DNA of 64,000 bases from Tritonibacter scottomollicae (lineage in GTDB: Bacteria; Pseudomonadota; Alphaproteobacteria; Rhodobacterales; Rhodobacteraceae). The notes below the pieces were generated by a model. It did no database searches. It was not told where the DNA came from and saw nothing but the letters and a program-made list of their open reading frames with translations. The stretch covers positions 372,001 to 436,000 of the forward strand of contig NZ_PVUF01000002.1 of NCBI RefSeq assembly GCF_003003215.1, written 5' to 3'. Positions 1 through 10,934 of the stretch are shown here, in pieces (the first letter of the stretch is position 1; each line of letters starts with the position of its first letter). Made by a program: the position numbers and the translations under genes.

Positions 1-1294
1 AATGCAGCCCTTCCAAGGCAACAGGCACTATCTTTTCGAACGCTCCAAGGAAACACTGGGGCTCTTGTATGCGGACCATTTCCCCTATCGCCAGAAGGCC
101 AGCGCGCGTGGGGTGCGCCGCACGCCCTTCCATCATCAGCTGAAAGAACAGGGCGCGGTCTTTGGCGAGTTGGCGGGCTGGGAACGCGCCAACTGGTTTG
201 CCGCGCCGGGACAGGACAAGGATTATAAATACAGCTGGAAGCGCCAGAACTGGTTTGAGAACTCTGCCGAAGAACATCGTGCCGTGCGCGAGAATGTCGG
301 CATGTACGACATGTCCTCCTTTGGTAAGATCCGCGTCGAGGGGCCGGATGCGGAGGCCTTCCTGAACTACATCGGCGGTGGAGACTATTCGGTGCCTGTG
401 GGCAAGATCGTCTATACCCAATTCCTCAACCGCACTGGTGGGATCGAGGCGGATGTGACCGTCACCCGCCTGTCTGAGACGGCCTATCTTGTGGTCACGC
501 CCGCTGCGACGCGGCTGGCGGATCAGACCTGGATGATGCGCCACCGCGGTGCCTTCAACGTGGTCATCACCGATGTCACGGCGGGCGAGGGCGTGTTGGC
601 GGTGATGGGGCCCAATGCACGCGCGCTGCTGCGGAAGGTCTCGCCCAATGACTTTTACAACGCCGTGAACCCCTTTGGCACCGCGCAGGAGATCGAGATC
701 GGCATGGGCCTCGCCCGCATCCATCGGGTCACCTATGTGGGAGAGCTGGGCTGGGAGGTCTATGTCTCTTCCGACATGGCCGGTCATGTGTTCGAGACCC
801 TGTGGCAGGCCGGGCAGGACCTCGACCTGAAACTCTGCGGCATGCACATGATGGACAGTTGCCGGATCGAGAAGGGCTTTCGTCATTTCGGCCATGACAT
901 CACCTGCGAGGATCACGTGGTGGATGCGGGGCTCGGCTTTGCGGTGAAACTCGACAAGGGCTGTGATTTCATCGGCCGTGCTGCCGTGGCCGAACGCAAG
1001 GAGAGCGGACCGCACAATCGTCTGCTGCAATTCCGCCTGACCGATCCGGAGCCCCTGCTGTTTCACAACGAGCCGATCCTGCGGGACGGGGAATGCGTGG
1101 GCTACCTGTCGTCGGGCAACTACGGTCATACCCTTGGTGCGGCGATCGGCCTTGGCTATGTGCCGTGCAAGGGTGAGGCCGCGGCGGATGTGCTGGCCTC
1201 CACCTACGAGATTGATGTCTGCGGCACGAGGGTGCGGGCAGAGGTCTCTCTCAAACCGCTGTATGACCCCAAGTCGGAGCGTGTAAAAGCCTGA
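1..1294 (+). CDS. Dimethylglycine/sarcosine dehydrogenase-like protein, C-terminal part (5' truncated by window edge)
   Basis: The visible 430 residues are the C-terminal half of an FAD-dependent dimethylglycine/sarcosine dehydrogenase-family enzyme, which normally has about 800 residues. Such enzymes N-demethylate methylated glycines and pass the one-carbon unit to tetrahydrofolate. The first ~65 residues look like the linker after the oxidoreductase domain. The rest is an aminomethyltransferase (GcvT) fold with the motifs MGPNAR, GELGWEVYV and CRIEKGFRHFGHDIT. The reading frame is open to base 1, so the Met at base 2 is probably internal and the FAD domain lies outside the window. A strong hairpin terminator follows. 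Which methylated amine is used cannot be told from this part. Confidence 0.85.
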   Translation, partial: MQPFQGNRHYLFERSKETLGLLYADHFPYRQKASARGVRRTPFHHQLKEQGAVFGELAGWERANWFAAPGQDKDYKYSWKRQNWFENSAEEHRAVRENVGMYDMSSFGKIRVEGPDAEAFLNYIGGGDYSVPVGKIVYTQFLNRTGGIEADVTVTRLSETAYLVVTPAATRLADQTWMMRHRGAFNVVITDVTAGEGVLAVMGPNARALLRKVSPNDFYNAVNPFGTAQEIEIGMGLARIHRVTYVGELGWEVYVSSDMAGHVFETLWQAGQDLDLKLCGMHMMDSCRIEKGFRHFGHDITCEDHVVDAGLGFAVKLDKGCDFIGRAAVAERKESGPHNRLLQFRLTDPEPLLFHNEPILRDGECVGYLSSGNYGHTLGAAIGLGYVPCKGEAAADVLASTYEIDVCGTRVRAEVSLKPLYDPKSERVKA

Positions 1295-1315
1295 TACATC
1301 TGCTACGTCGACACG

Positions 1316-1357
1316 ACCGCAGCGCCCATATTTATGGCGGCGCTGCGGTTTTCTTTT
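1316..1357 (+). terminator. Rho-independent terminator after the dehydrogenase-like gene
   Basis: An 11-bp perfect stem pairs ACCGCAGCGCC (1317-1327 region) with GGCGCTGCGGT (1339-1349). It is followed by a T-rich run (TTTTCTTTT). It lies 22 bases after the stop codon and before the Shine-Dalgarno of rarD. Confidence 0.85.
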
Positions 1358-1421
1358 ATTTGTGAAGTCGTTGACGGCACGTTGCCGGACGGTCGATTCG
1401 GATTGGGGAGGAGGCCCGGCG

Positions 1422-2357
1422 ATGAGCAGCAAACCAGAAAACGTGGATACGCCCCAGGGCCTCGCCTTTGCGCTGACGGCCTATATCCTCTGGGGCTTTC
1501 TGCCGCTCTACATGAAGCTGCTGGCCCATATTCCCCCCACCGAAGTGGTCGCGCATCGGGTGATCTGGTCGGTGCCGATCGCCGGTATCCTCCTGATCAT
1601 GTTGGGCCGTCTGTCGGATCTGAAGGCTGCCTTGCGCAGCCCGCGCGTGCTGGCCATGGGCTGCGTCACCGCGGCGTTCGTCTCGGTGAACTGGGGCATC
1701 TATGTCTGGTCCGTCGGGTCGGGCTACGCGCTGGAGGCGGCGCTGGGGTATTACATCAACCCGCTGTTCTCGATTGCGCTGGGCGCGCTTCTGCTCGGTG
1801 AACGCCTCACTCGGGCGCAGTGGGTTGCGGTTGGCCTCGCCAGCCTTGCGGTGATCATCCTGACCGTGGAAACCGGGCGGTTGCCGCTGGCGGCGCTGGG
1901 GCTGACTGTATCCTGGGGCTTTTATGCCTTCTTCAAGAAGTCCCTGCCCATCGGTCCCAATCAGGGCTTCCTGCTGGAGGTGCTGATCCTCACCATTCCG
2001 GCGCTGGGCTACATCGGCTATCTGACCGCCACCGGGCAGAGTCATTTTGCCTCCGTGCAGTTCGACACGCTGCTGCTGCTGGGGTGCGGGGTGGTCACGG
2101 CGGTGCCGCTGATCATCTATGCCAATGGCGCCAAGCTGCTGAAGCTCTCCTCCATCGCAATTTTGCAGTATATTGCGCCGACGATGATCTTTCTCGTCGC
2201 GGTCTTTGTGTTCAAAGAGCCCTTTGGTGGTGCCCGCATGGTGGCCTTCCCGCTGATCTGGGTGGCGCTGGTGATCTATTCGGTCTCTCTGCTGCGGGAG
2301 ATGCGGCGCAAGGGACGCGCGGCCCTGACCGAGGCGGCGCCCGCGCGTGAGGCCTGA
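1422..2357 (+). CDS. rarD: EamA/RarD family transporter
   Basis: This is a 311-residue inner-membrane protein of the drug/metabolite transporter superfamily with about ten hydrophobic segments and two EamA repeats. The N-terminal motif LAFALTAYILWGFLPLYMK and HRVIWSVPIAG are typical of RarD. The start chosen is the ATG at 1422 because a strong GGGGAGGAGG ribosome site lies just upstream; an earlier in-frame ATG at 1362 has none. The substrate is unknown; RarD was named for a chloramphenicol phenotype, and export of a metabolite is the general family inference. The gene is followed after about 60 bases by the pseudouridine synthase on the same strand. Confidence 0.85.
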   Translation: MSSKPENVDTPQGLAFALTAYILWGFLPLYMKLLAHIPPTEVVAHRVIWSVPIAGILLIMLGRLSDLKAALRSPRVLAMGCVTAAFVSVNWGIYVWSVGSGYALEAALGYYINPLFSIALGALLLGERLTRAQWVAVGLASLAVIILTVETGRLPLAALGLTVSWGFYAFFKKSLPIGPNQGFLLEVLILTIPALGYIGYLTATGQSHFASVQFDTLLLLGCGVVTAVPLIIYANGAKLLKLSSIAILQYIAPTMIFLVAVFVFKEPFGGARMVAFPLIWVALVIYSVSLLREMRRKGRAALTEAAPAREA

Positions 2358-2414
2358 GGCCCGCGCGCAGACTGATGCTTGCTTGGCACGCCGATCACAG
2401 CTAGGCAGCGGCTC

Positions 2415-3068
2415 ATGACCGTATCCAGCGAATATTGCCCGCCGAGCGACCCGCTTGATGTTCTGCATCACGACTCGCAGTTGCTTGTGGTGAACAAACC
2501 TGCGGGCCTGCTTTCCGTGCCCGGCAAGGGAGAGCATCTGGCCGATTGCCTGATCTCCCGCATTCAGGCCGCCTTTCCGGAGGCGCTTTTGGTACATCGT
2601 TTGGATCGTGATACCTCGGGGGTGATGGTTTTTGCGATGACACCACATGCGCAACGGCATCTTGGCCTGCAGTTTGAAAAGCGCATGACGAAGAAAACCT
2701 ACGTCGCGCGTCTGGTTGGACATCTTGAACCGCGCAGCGGGACGGTCGATCTGCCGCTGATCGTGGATTGGCCTAACCGTCCGCTGCAAAAAGTCTGCAC
2801 TGAAACCGGCAAACCGGCGGAGACGGAGTGGAAGGTCGTCAGCTACGGCGAAAACGAAACCCGTGTGCGCTTGTCTCCCAAAACCGGCCGGTCGCATCAG
2901 TTGCGGGTTCATACGCTGTCACTTGGTCATCCAATCCTCGGGGATCCGCTCTATGCCAGCGGTGCGGCGAGAGAGCATTCACGTATGATGCTGCACTCGG
3001 AGGAGCTGCGGCTCAAACATCCCGAAGGTGGCGCCTCTCACAAGTTCCGTAGCAAAGCCCCATTCTAA
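2415..3068 (+). CDS. rluA: RluA-family pseudouridine synthase
   Basis: A 217-residue RluA-family enzyme that isomerises uridine to pseudouridine in structured RNA. The catalytic signature HRLDRDTSG is present with the catalytic Asp at about residue 64, and the C-terminal TGRSHQLRVH and GDPLY motifs match the family. The length fits RluA itself (about 220 residues, no S4 domain), the member that acts on 23S rRNA and some tRNAs; exact target positions are inferred. The ATG at 2415 is preferred over one at 2379 because it gives the usual family N-terminus. The stop codon overlaps the end of the convergent AraC-type gene by four bases. Confidence 0.82.
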   Translation: MTVSSEYCPPSDPLDVLHHDSQLLVVNKPAGLLSVPGKGEHLADCLISRIQAAFPEALLVHRLDRDTSGVMVFAMTPHAQRHLGLQFEKRMTKKTYVARLVGHLEPRSGTVDLPLIVDWPNRPLQKVCTETGKPAETEWKVVSYGENETRVRLSPKTGRSHQLRVHTLSLGHPILGDPLYASGAAREHSRMMLHSEELRLKHPEGGASHKFRSKAPF

Positions 3069-3772
3069 TCGACACGCCTTTGGGCGTGCTGTTTGATCCG
3101 GTACTTGCGCGGCGTCGTGCCGATCTGTCTGTGAAACTCGCGCTGAAAATGCGCCTGATCTGCATAGCCACAGTAAAATCCAACTTCCGCGAGGCTCAGG
3201 CTGCTGGTCCGCAAAAGTGCGGCTGCCCGGTCCGTTCGCGCCTGTCGCAAGGTGATCGAAAATGTTCCCCCTTCGGCGTGCAAATAGCGCTGCAGGCTGC
3301 GAGTGGAGAGGCCAAGATGCAGGGCTGCGTCCTCGATGCGCCAGGCGCGTGAAAGGTCCGAGGCGATCAATTGAACCAGATGATCCGTCAGTTGCGCAGA
3401 TTCGCAGGGAGGCGGCGTGGGAATGCCCGGGGCATTCTTCCACCGGATTTTCCGCCCTTGGGCCGAAACAAATTTGAACCCCGCCCGTTCCAGAACCCCC
3501 TGCAGAATTGCGGCGCATTTCAGGTCCGGTGGTTCGTCGTGTGGCTCGGCTGCCAGGGTGATGCCCTGCGCGGTCACCTCGGCGATCTCAAGGCGAGGAA
3601 CGATGCTGCAGTACCGTTGCAACCGCAGCAGTTTTTCGCAGATCAGCGCGGGGTCGGGGACTGCAACCAGTGCGGTGACCACGGGTGCCTCGGCACTGGC
3701 CACTGATCGGATAATTGTCTCCGCCCTCTGGTCGGCGGACAGATCCACGCCCAGAGCGTCGCTAAAATCCAT
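3065..3772 (-). CDS. AraC-family transcriptional regulator
   Basis: A 235-residue protein whose last ~100 residues form the double helix-turn-helix of AraC/XylS regulators (WRIEDAALHLGLSTRSLQRYL, then SLSLAEVGFYCGYADQAHFQREFHR and GTTPRKYR). The N-terminal ~130 residues are a divergent sensing domain with no recognisable ligand motif. The start is the ATG at 3772: GAGGAGGT sits five bases upstream, and the in-frame GTG at 3787 lies inside that ribosome site. It converges on the rluA gene with a 4-bp overlap. A terminator separates it from the upstream aldehyde dehydrogenase gene, so regulation of that gene is possible but not shown. Confidence 0.85.
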   Translation of the reverse strand: MDFSDALGVDLSADQRAETIIRSVASAEAPVVTALVAVPDPALICEKLLRLQRYCSIVPRLEIAEVTAQGITLAAEPHDEPPDLKCAAILQGVLERAGFKFVSAQGRKIRWKNAPGIPTPPPCESAQLTDHLVQLIASDLSRAWRIEDAALHLGLSTRSLQRYLHAEGGTFSITLRQARTDRAAALLRTSSLSLAEVGFYCGYADQAHFQREFHRQIGTTPRKYRIKQHAQRRVD

Positions 3773-3908
3773 TGCGCACCTCCTCACTGAGGCAAGCCTG
3801 GCGCAGGGCTGGGCTCAATCCACGGTGCTAAAACGCTGTACCGGTGCTCAAAGTCTTGCAAGTTTTGATGAACGTTTAAAGACGCCGTGCTGATGACTGC
3901 ACCACGGC

Positions 3909-3936
3909 AAAAAAGAACCGCCCCGAAGGGCGGTTC
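3909..3936 (-). terminator. Rho-independent terminator after the aldehyde dehydrogenase gene
   Basis: A 9-bp perfect stem, GAACCGCCC (3915-3923) with GGGCGGTTC (3928-3936), has a CGAA loop. Read on the minus strand it is followed by TTTTTT at 3914-3909. It lies just past the stop of the minus-strand aldehyde dehydrogenase. Confidence 0.88.
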
Positions 3937-3959
3937 CTGATGTCAATCTTCGTGCGGGA

Positions 3960-5402
3960 TCAGGCTTCTGGCGTCCAGCCGCCAACGGCCTTCACCTCGA
4001 GGAAGTCCTCAAGCCCCCAAACGCCGCCTTCGCGACCATTGCCGGATTGCTTCATGCCGCCAAAGGGCGCACCGGCGCTGCGGGATTTGCCGTTCATTTC
4101 CACCATGCCGGAGCGCAGAGCCCGCGCCAGACGGTTGGCGCGTGCGCCGTCCTGCGTCTGGACGTAGTTGGTCAGTCCATAAGGCGTATCATTGGCGATC
4201 TCGACCGCCTCTTCCTCGGTCTCGAACGGGATGATCGCCATCACCGGGCCAAAAATCTCTTCGCGCGCGATGGTCATCTGGTTGTTCACATCAGCAAAGA
4301 CCGTGGGCTTCACGTAGTACCCTTTGTTCAGCCCATCCGGGCGACCGGTGCCGCCTGCCACCAGACGTGCGCCCTCATCGATGCCCTGTTGGATCAGGTC
4401 CTGGATCTTGGTCCACTGCAGTTCATTGACGACGGGACCAATATGGCGGCCTTCCTGAGAGGCGGGGCCGACCTCGACCTTGTTGGCGACTGTGGCGGCT
4501 TCTTCGACCACACGGTCATAGATGCTCTTCTGGACCAGCATCCGCGAGGGTGCGTTACAGCTCTGGCCGGTGTTCTGCATCATATGCAGCACACCACGTT
4601 TCACCGCCTTCTCATCCGCATCCTCAAAGACGAGGTTTGCGCCTTTGCCACCAAGCTCCAGATGCACCTTCTTCAGCGTGTCAGCGGCCGCCTTGGAGAT
4701 CGCCGTACCCGCGCGGGTGGAGCCGGTGAAGGACACCATATCCACATCCGGGTGCGACGACAGCTGCGTGCCAACGCCCGCACCATCGCCGTTCACAAGG
4801 TTGAACACACCTGCAGGGAAGCCCGCCTCATGGACCATCTCGGCAAAGATCATCGCGTTCAGCGGGCTTTGTTCGGACGGCTTCAGTACCATGGTGCAGC
4901 CCGCAATTGCCGCGGCGCCAAACTTCAGCGTGATCTGGTTCATCGGCCAGTTCCACGGCGTGATCAGGGCCGTCACGCCGACCGCTTCGTAAATGATCCG
5001 GTCGTTGGGGGCATGATCGCCAAGGGGGCGTTCGAACTCGAAGTTTTTCGCTGCTTTCACAAACCCATCGAGGTGCCAGCTGCCCGCGCCGACCTGGCTG
5101 CTGCGGGACAGATCGATCGGCGCGCCCATCTCCGTGGACATGGATTGCGCAAGCTCTTCGGTACGGGTGTTATAGACCTCGATCAGTTTCTCAACGAGCG
5201 CGATACGTTCAGCAGGAGGGGTCGCCATCCAGCCGGGCAATGCTGCCTTCGCAGCAGCAACGGCAGCATCCGTGTCGGCCTGTGCGCCCAGAGAGATCAC
5301 CGTGCAGGCTTCTTCTGTGGATGGGTCTATGACGGCACAGTCGTTGGCTGCAGAGGGCGCAACCCACTGACCATTGATGTAAAAATCACGTTTCTCAAGC
5401 AT
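3960..5402 (-). CDS. NAD(P)-dependent aldehyde dehydrogenase
   Basis: A 480-residue single-domain aldehyde dehydrogenase that oxidises an aldehyde to the acid with NAD(P). The oxyanion-hole Asn is in TPWNWP (N151), the general base Glu in LELGGKG (E249), and the nucleophile Cys in NTGQSCN (C282). The cofactor-binding VSFTGST motif and the C-terminal PFGGMKQSG are also present. The ATG at 5402 has a GGGGAG ribosome site. It is transcribed alone, divergent from the peroxiredoxin gene across 289 bases, and ends in a strong terminator. The substrate is not evident from sequence; the AraC-type gene downstream hints at inducible catabolism. Confidence 0.92.
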   Translation of the reverse strand: MLEKRDFYINGQWVAPSAANDCAVIDPSTEEACTVISLGAQADTDAAVAAAKAALPGWMATPPAERIALVEKLIEVYNTRTEELAQSMSTEMGAPIDLSRSSQVGAGSWHLDGFVKAAKNFEFERPLGDHAPNDRIIYEAVGVTALITPWNWPMNQITLKFGAAAIAGCTMVLKPSEQSPLNAMIFAEMVHEAGFPAGVFNLVNGDGAGVGTQLSSHPDVDMVSFTGSTRAGTAISKAAADTLKKVHLELGGKGANLVFEDADEKAVKRGVLHMMQNTGQSCNAPSRMLVQKSIYDRVVEEAATVANKVEVGPASQEGRHIGPVVNELQWTKIQDLIQQGIDEGARLVAGGTGRPDGLNKGYYVKPTVFADVNNQMTIAREEIFGPVMAIIPFETEEEAVEIANDTPYGLTNYVQTQDGARANRLARALRSGMVEMNGKSRSAGAPFGGMKQSGNGREGGVWGLEDFLEVKAVGGWTPEA

Positions 5403-5691
5403 GTTTCAGCTCCCCTATCAGGTATGGAATCTGGCCGGTCTTCGGCGCGTTGCGGGCAGTGTGTCAGTGACCGCAGCTCTCTACAAGTCGGATTTTTGAT
5501 CAAATTCCGGCGTCAGATCTCGCGCCTCATGAAACCGTGTTTTGTCAGCGTATTGAACTTGTAATTTCTGTGGGAGATTTGGTGACCTGCGACAAAAATG
5601 GACGTGAATGGGCAATATGCTTTCACCCGGACAGAAACGGAGTAGGTTTGGCGCAGCGATTCACGCGACTTGATACAGGAGGAGCACTCAA

Positions 5692-6342
5692 ATGGGTTTG
5701 CGTATTAATGACGTAGTGCCGAACTTCACGGCAGAAACCGATCAGGGCACCATTACTTTTCATGATTGGATCGGCGACAGCTGGGCCATTCTGTTCTCTC
5801 ACCCCAAGGACTTTACTCCGGTTTGCACCACAGAGTTTTCTGCAGTGGCGCAACTGAGCACAGAGTGGGCGGAGCGCAACACCAAGGTCATCGGTGTATC
5901 TGTCGATAGCGCCGAGGACCACCGCAAGTGGAAGAGCGACATCGAGAGCTACGGCAAGTCCGAAGCTGGTTTCCCGATAATTGCGGATGAGGGTCTTGCG
6001 GTGTCCAAGGCCTTCGACATGCTGCCCGCCGAGGCCTATCTGCCTGATGGCCGTACCCCCGCCGACAGCGCAACCGTGCGGTCCGTCTTCATCATCGGTC
6101 CGGACAAGCAGCTGAAGCTGTCCATGACCTATCCGATGACTGTGGGCCGCAACTTCGCGGAAATTTTGCGGGCGTTGGACGGTTTGCAGATCTCCGCCAA
6201 GGGTGTTGCCACCCCGGCTAACTGGGTGCCGGGCGAAGATGTCATCATCCCACCGTCGGTGTCCAATGAGGATGCAAAAGCGAAATTCGGCGAGTTCGAG
6301 ACGATCTTCCCCTACCTGCGCAAGACAAAGGCGCCGGAGTGA
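5692..6342 (+). CDS. 1-Cys peroxiredoxin (Prx6 subfamily)
   Basis: A 216-residue cytoplasmic thiol peroxidase of the AhpC/TSA superfamily. The peroxidatic Cys is C45 in DFTPVCTTE. The C-terminal extension, with YPMTVGRNFAEILR and GEDVIIPPSV, is typical of the Prx6 subfamily, which reduces H2O2 and organic peroxides through a single active-site Cys. The ribosome site CAGGAGGAG precedes the ATG. The gene stands alone between divergent and convergent neighbours, with a hairpin just after the stop. The 289-base upstream region probably contains its promoter, but no operator was recognised there. Confidence 0.93.
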   Translation: MGLRINDVVPNFTAETDQGTITFHDWIGDSWAILFSHPKDFTPVCTTEFSAVAQLSTEWAERNTKVIGVSVDSAEDHRKWKSDIESYGKSEAGFPIIADEGLAVSKAFDMLPAEAYLPDGRTPADSATVRSVFIIGPDKQLKLSMTYPMTVGRNFAEILRALDGLQISAKGVATPANWVPGEDVIIPPSVSNEDAKAKFGEFETIFPYLRKTKAPE

Positions 6343-6351
6343 AATCTCAAT

Positions 6352-6380
6352 CGGTCACCGTGTGCTGCATGCGGTGACCG
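6352..6380. terminator. Inverted repeat between convergent genes, probable bidirectional terminator
   Basis: Perfect 9-bp arms CGGTCACCG (6352-6360) and CGGTGACCG (6372-6380) enclose an 11-base loop between the peroxiredoxin stop and the end of the minus-strand RgpF-like gene. Neither side has a clean T run, so termination is likely but not certain. Confidence 0.5.
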
Positions 6381-6391
6381 CTCTTGCCGCG

Positions 6392-7555
6392 TTATGCCGC
6401 GTCGGCTGAGGCAGCAAAAGCTTTGCCGCGGGTCCGTCTCAGGTTCAGGGCTTCGTCTCGGATCGTGTCACCAAACGGGCCGTCCAGATCGCGAACAAAG
6501 CGCAGCGTCAGATCGGAGGCGTCTTCGTCCAGCCAGATCGGCGATTTCTTCAGAAACGCGAAACCACGGCTTTGATGCATCAGGCGCGGCTGGGTGTAGC
6601 TGATCCCTTGACGGGCGACTGCCGTCAGGATGAAGCCGATCAATTCTTCCCGTGTGGCCGTACGGGACATGAAATCCTCTCTCAACGCCTTAGCGCGCGG
6701 CATTTCGGGAATGATGGTGTCCCGAGCGACGGCCTTCAATTCCGTGTCCGAGAGGCGGGCCAGCTCAGTATCGAGGTCCGAAATATCCAGCGTGCTACCA
6801 TGACTGAACCCATGTGAGATAATCCAGCTGCTCAACCCGATCTCGCCCCGACGAACGGTCACCGTCTTGTTGTTCGTCAGCGGGAATTTGCGCCAGAAGC
6901 GTCGGAAGGCCGGTGACTTCAGAACGTTTTCAGAGATCATCAGCGCAAATGAGCAATAGTGAAAGTTGCGGTGATCGCAACTATAGCTCCAGCGGATCTG
7001 CCTGTAGTCTTCGAGATCGACGCGCTCATGGCCATAGTTGCTGGCCGCACCGACAAAATCCAAATTCAACGCTTCGGCCTCATGCAACCAATCACCAGAG
7101 TTCGGGAGCGGGAACCAGGCGGAGTCGTTCAACAAGACAAGCCGTTCAACAGATTTGAACTCGTTGATGACCTCGAGCACCCCATCACGATACCCGCCAA
7201 AATCATAGCCGAAGTTCGGACGCTCGATGATGCGCGATGACAGTGCAGTCAACTCGTCCCTATCGGTGTCAGATAGCGGTAGGTTCGACACAACCACCGG
7301 GCTATAGCCATTGTCGATCAGATAGCGCAGTGCCACTTTGTGCGAGGCCAGAACGCCAGTTTGCGGGAAAATAAGGTAGATTGCGACCTTGTTGGTTTGT
7401 GGAGCAGCGCCGATGTGGGTCCGCTTTTTACGCGCCAAAATGTGATCATAGTACGGTTGCGCGAAGAACAGACTGCCGAGACGTGGTGGCAAACGGCTCA
7501 ATTGTTTGAAAGGCCGTATCAGTTCACGTTGGATTTTCCACAGGGACAGCGACAT
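6392..7555 (-). CDS. Rhamnan synthesis F (RgpF)-like protein
   Basis: A 387-residue protein resembling the RgpF/rhamnan-synthesis-F family, which contributes to rhamnose-containing polysaccharides in other bacteria. Family-like stretches include RPNFGYDFGGYRDGV, LVLLNDSAWFPL and HGSTLDI. There is no obvious signal peptide, which fits a cytoplasmic glycan-assembly enzyme. The ATG at 7555 is taken as the start; an in-frame TTG at 7606 would add 17 residues but has no better ribosome site. It follows the glycosyltransferase-2 gene by about 90 bases on the same strand, so the two probably form one transcription unit for a surface glycan. Substrate and product are unknown. Confidence 0.75.
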   Translation of the reverse strand: MSLSLWKIQRELIRPFKQLSRLPPRLGSLFFAQPYYDHILARKKRTHIGAAPQTNKVAIYLIFPQTGVLASHKVALRYLIDNGYSPVVVSNLPLSDTDRDELTALSSRIIERPNFGYDFGGYRDGVLEVINEFKSVERLVLLNDSAWFPLPNSGDWLHEAEALNLDFVGAASNYGHERVDLEDYRQIRWSYSCDHRNFHYCSFALMISENVLKSPAFRRFWRKFPLTNNKTVTVRRGEIGLSSWIISHGFSHGSTLDISDLDTELARLSDTELKAVARDTIIPEMPRAKALREDFMSRTATREELIGFILTAVARQGISYTQPRLMHQSRGFAFLKKSPIWLDEDASDLTLRFVRDLDGPFGDTIRDEALNLRRTRGKAFAASADAA

Positions 7556-7643
7556 CAGTTCACCAGAGACAAAGTAGGATAACGGGCGGCCAGAAGAGAG
7601 GCGCAATTCATAGCGTGTTGCCGAGGAGGCGACAACTGCGTGG

Positions 7644-8507
7644 TCAGCCCCAGGGCAGGGGCAGGTTGGCGGTGTTTTGCTGGTAAGCCGCGAGCACGCC
7701 GCGAAGATAGGCCCAATGTTTCGCGCGTTTGCGCTTCGACAGGAGCGTCAACGGTGACGCAAGCTGCAACAGCGCATCTGAAAGCGCGCGGGCATATGCC
7801 CCTGGCAGGGCGTGTTTGCGGGCCGCATAGACCCGCGACTGTCCCATGTACCAGGCCTTGAGCGCAGCGGTACGGGGAGAGCGCACGGTGGACTCTCCAA
7901 AGAGATGTGTCACCTCAGCGCCGGTGACCAAGCGCAAGGGGCCACAGTCCCGCGCCAATCTCAGGCTGAGGTCATCATCTTCGTGAAACAGAAAGATCTT
8001 CGGGTCGAACCCGCCGATGGTTTCAAATGCCGCGCGGCGCACAAATATGGCGGCACCTGACAGAACTGGAAGTTCGCAATCTGCCTCCGCGGCGGCGCGT
8101 GGCAACCAGTGGGATTTCGGGAGCAGCTTGCTGCGACGCTTGAACGCGAGCCTGCCATCCCCCTCGCGCAGGCGTGGGTTGAAGGCGCTGGCCTCAGGAT
8201 GGGCCTCTGCCGCCGCCAATAGCACCCGAATGGCGCCGGGGGCTAGACTGGCATCAGGGTTCACGAAAAACAGGAACTCACTGTTGGAGTGTGCAGCGCC
8301 CAGATTGCACCCTCGCCCGAAGCCGATATTCGTCTCAGAGACCACCAATTCCGCGCCATGGGTTTCTGCAAGCCAGCGGGTCGCATCGGTATCTGCCGAT
8401 CCGTTGTCCACCACGATGCAGCGCACGTCCTCAGGCAGGGAGGCCAACAACCCCGGCAGGATCTTGGACGAATTATAGGCAACGGTAATGACGGTGACGC
8501 GGCTCAT
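7644..8507 (-). CDS. Family 2 glycosyltransferase
   Basis: A 287-residue GT2-type, nucleotide-sugar-dependent glycosyltransferase. The N-terminus VTVITVAYNSS starts the Rossmann-like GT-A fold. VVDNGSADTD, the NIGFGRGCN loop and VNPDA (metal-binding region) follow, and FLFHEDDDLSLR carries the ED motif. The pattern is closest to rhamnosyltransferase-like members. The ATG at 8507 is chosen because GAGGATCT lies just before it; an upstream in-frame start at 8558 would run into the pnp terminator. It is likely co-transcribed with the RgpF-like gene. Donor and acceptor cannot be read from sequence. Confidence 0.85.
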   Translation of the reverse strand: MSRVTVITVAYNSSKILPGLLASLPEDVRCIVVDNGSADTDATRWLAETHGAELVVSETNIGFGRGCNLGAAHSNSEFLFFVNPDASLAPGAIRVLLAAAEAHPEASAFNPRLREGDGRLAFKRRSKLLPKSHWLPRAAAEADCELPVLSGAAIFVRRAAFETIGGFDPKIFLFHEDDDLSLRLARDCGPLRLVTGAEVTHLFGESTVRSPRTAALKAWYMGQSRVYAARKHALPGAYARALSDALLQLASPLTLLSKRKRAKHWAYLRGVLAAYQQNTANLPLPWG

Positions 8508-8538
8508 GAGATCCTCGGTCGGCGCGGCGGGCGCGCCA

Positions 8539-8572
8539 TAAAAAATGCCCGGGACCACCGGCCCCGGGCATC
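8539..8572 (-). terminator. Rho-independent terminator after pnp
   Basis: Stem ATGCCCGGG (8545-8553) with CCCGGGCAT (8563-8571). On the minus strand it is followed by a run of Ts ending near 8539. It lies about 35 bases past the pnp stop. Confidence 0.85.
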
Positions 8573-8604
8573 TTATGTCAGATCCGCATAATGCGGGGAA
8601 AGAC

Positions 8605-10740
<2,136 letters not shown>

Positions 10741-10765
10741 CTATCGTATCCTAAGTCGGAGCACT

Positions 10766-10782
10766 CCCAGGCGTATCCTGGG
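10766..10782 (-). other. Short hairpin in the pnp 5' leader
   Basis: Six-base arms CCCAGG (10766-10771) and CCTGGG (10777-10782) with a five-base loop lie 26 bases upstream of the pnp start. No T run follows, so it is not an obvious terminator. PNPase leaders in enteric bacteria contain RNase III-processed hairpins for autoregulation. A comparable role here is only a suggestion. Confidence 0.35.
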
Positions 10783-10934
10783 TCTCCATATTGCGTAGCG
10801 GCCCCATTGCCGCCGACCCCCTATGCTATCTTGCTTTCGCGTGCCGGGGTCTGGGCACATCGTCTCAGATAGATCCGCCCTTACAGGAGTTCGGCGCAAA
10901 AAGAAAGCGTTCGCTGTGGTGTCGCATTGCGCGC

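Noticed and set aside
4047-5564. A 505-codon plus-strand frame
   Set aside because: It is antisense to the aldehyde dehydrogenase, which has intact catalytic residues. The frame shows no protein-like motif.
7556-7606. TTG start giving a longer RgpF-like protein
   Set aside because: No better ribosome site is found, and the ATG at 7555 gives a plausible N-terminus.
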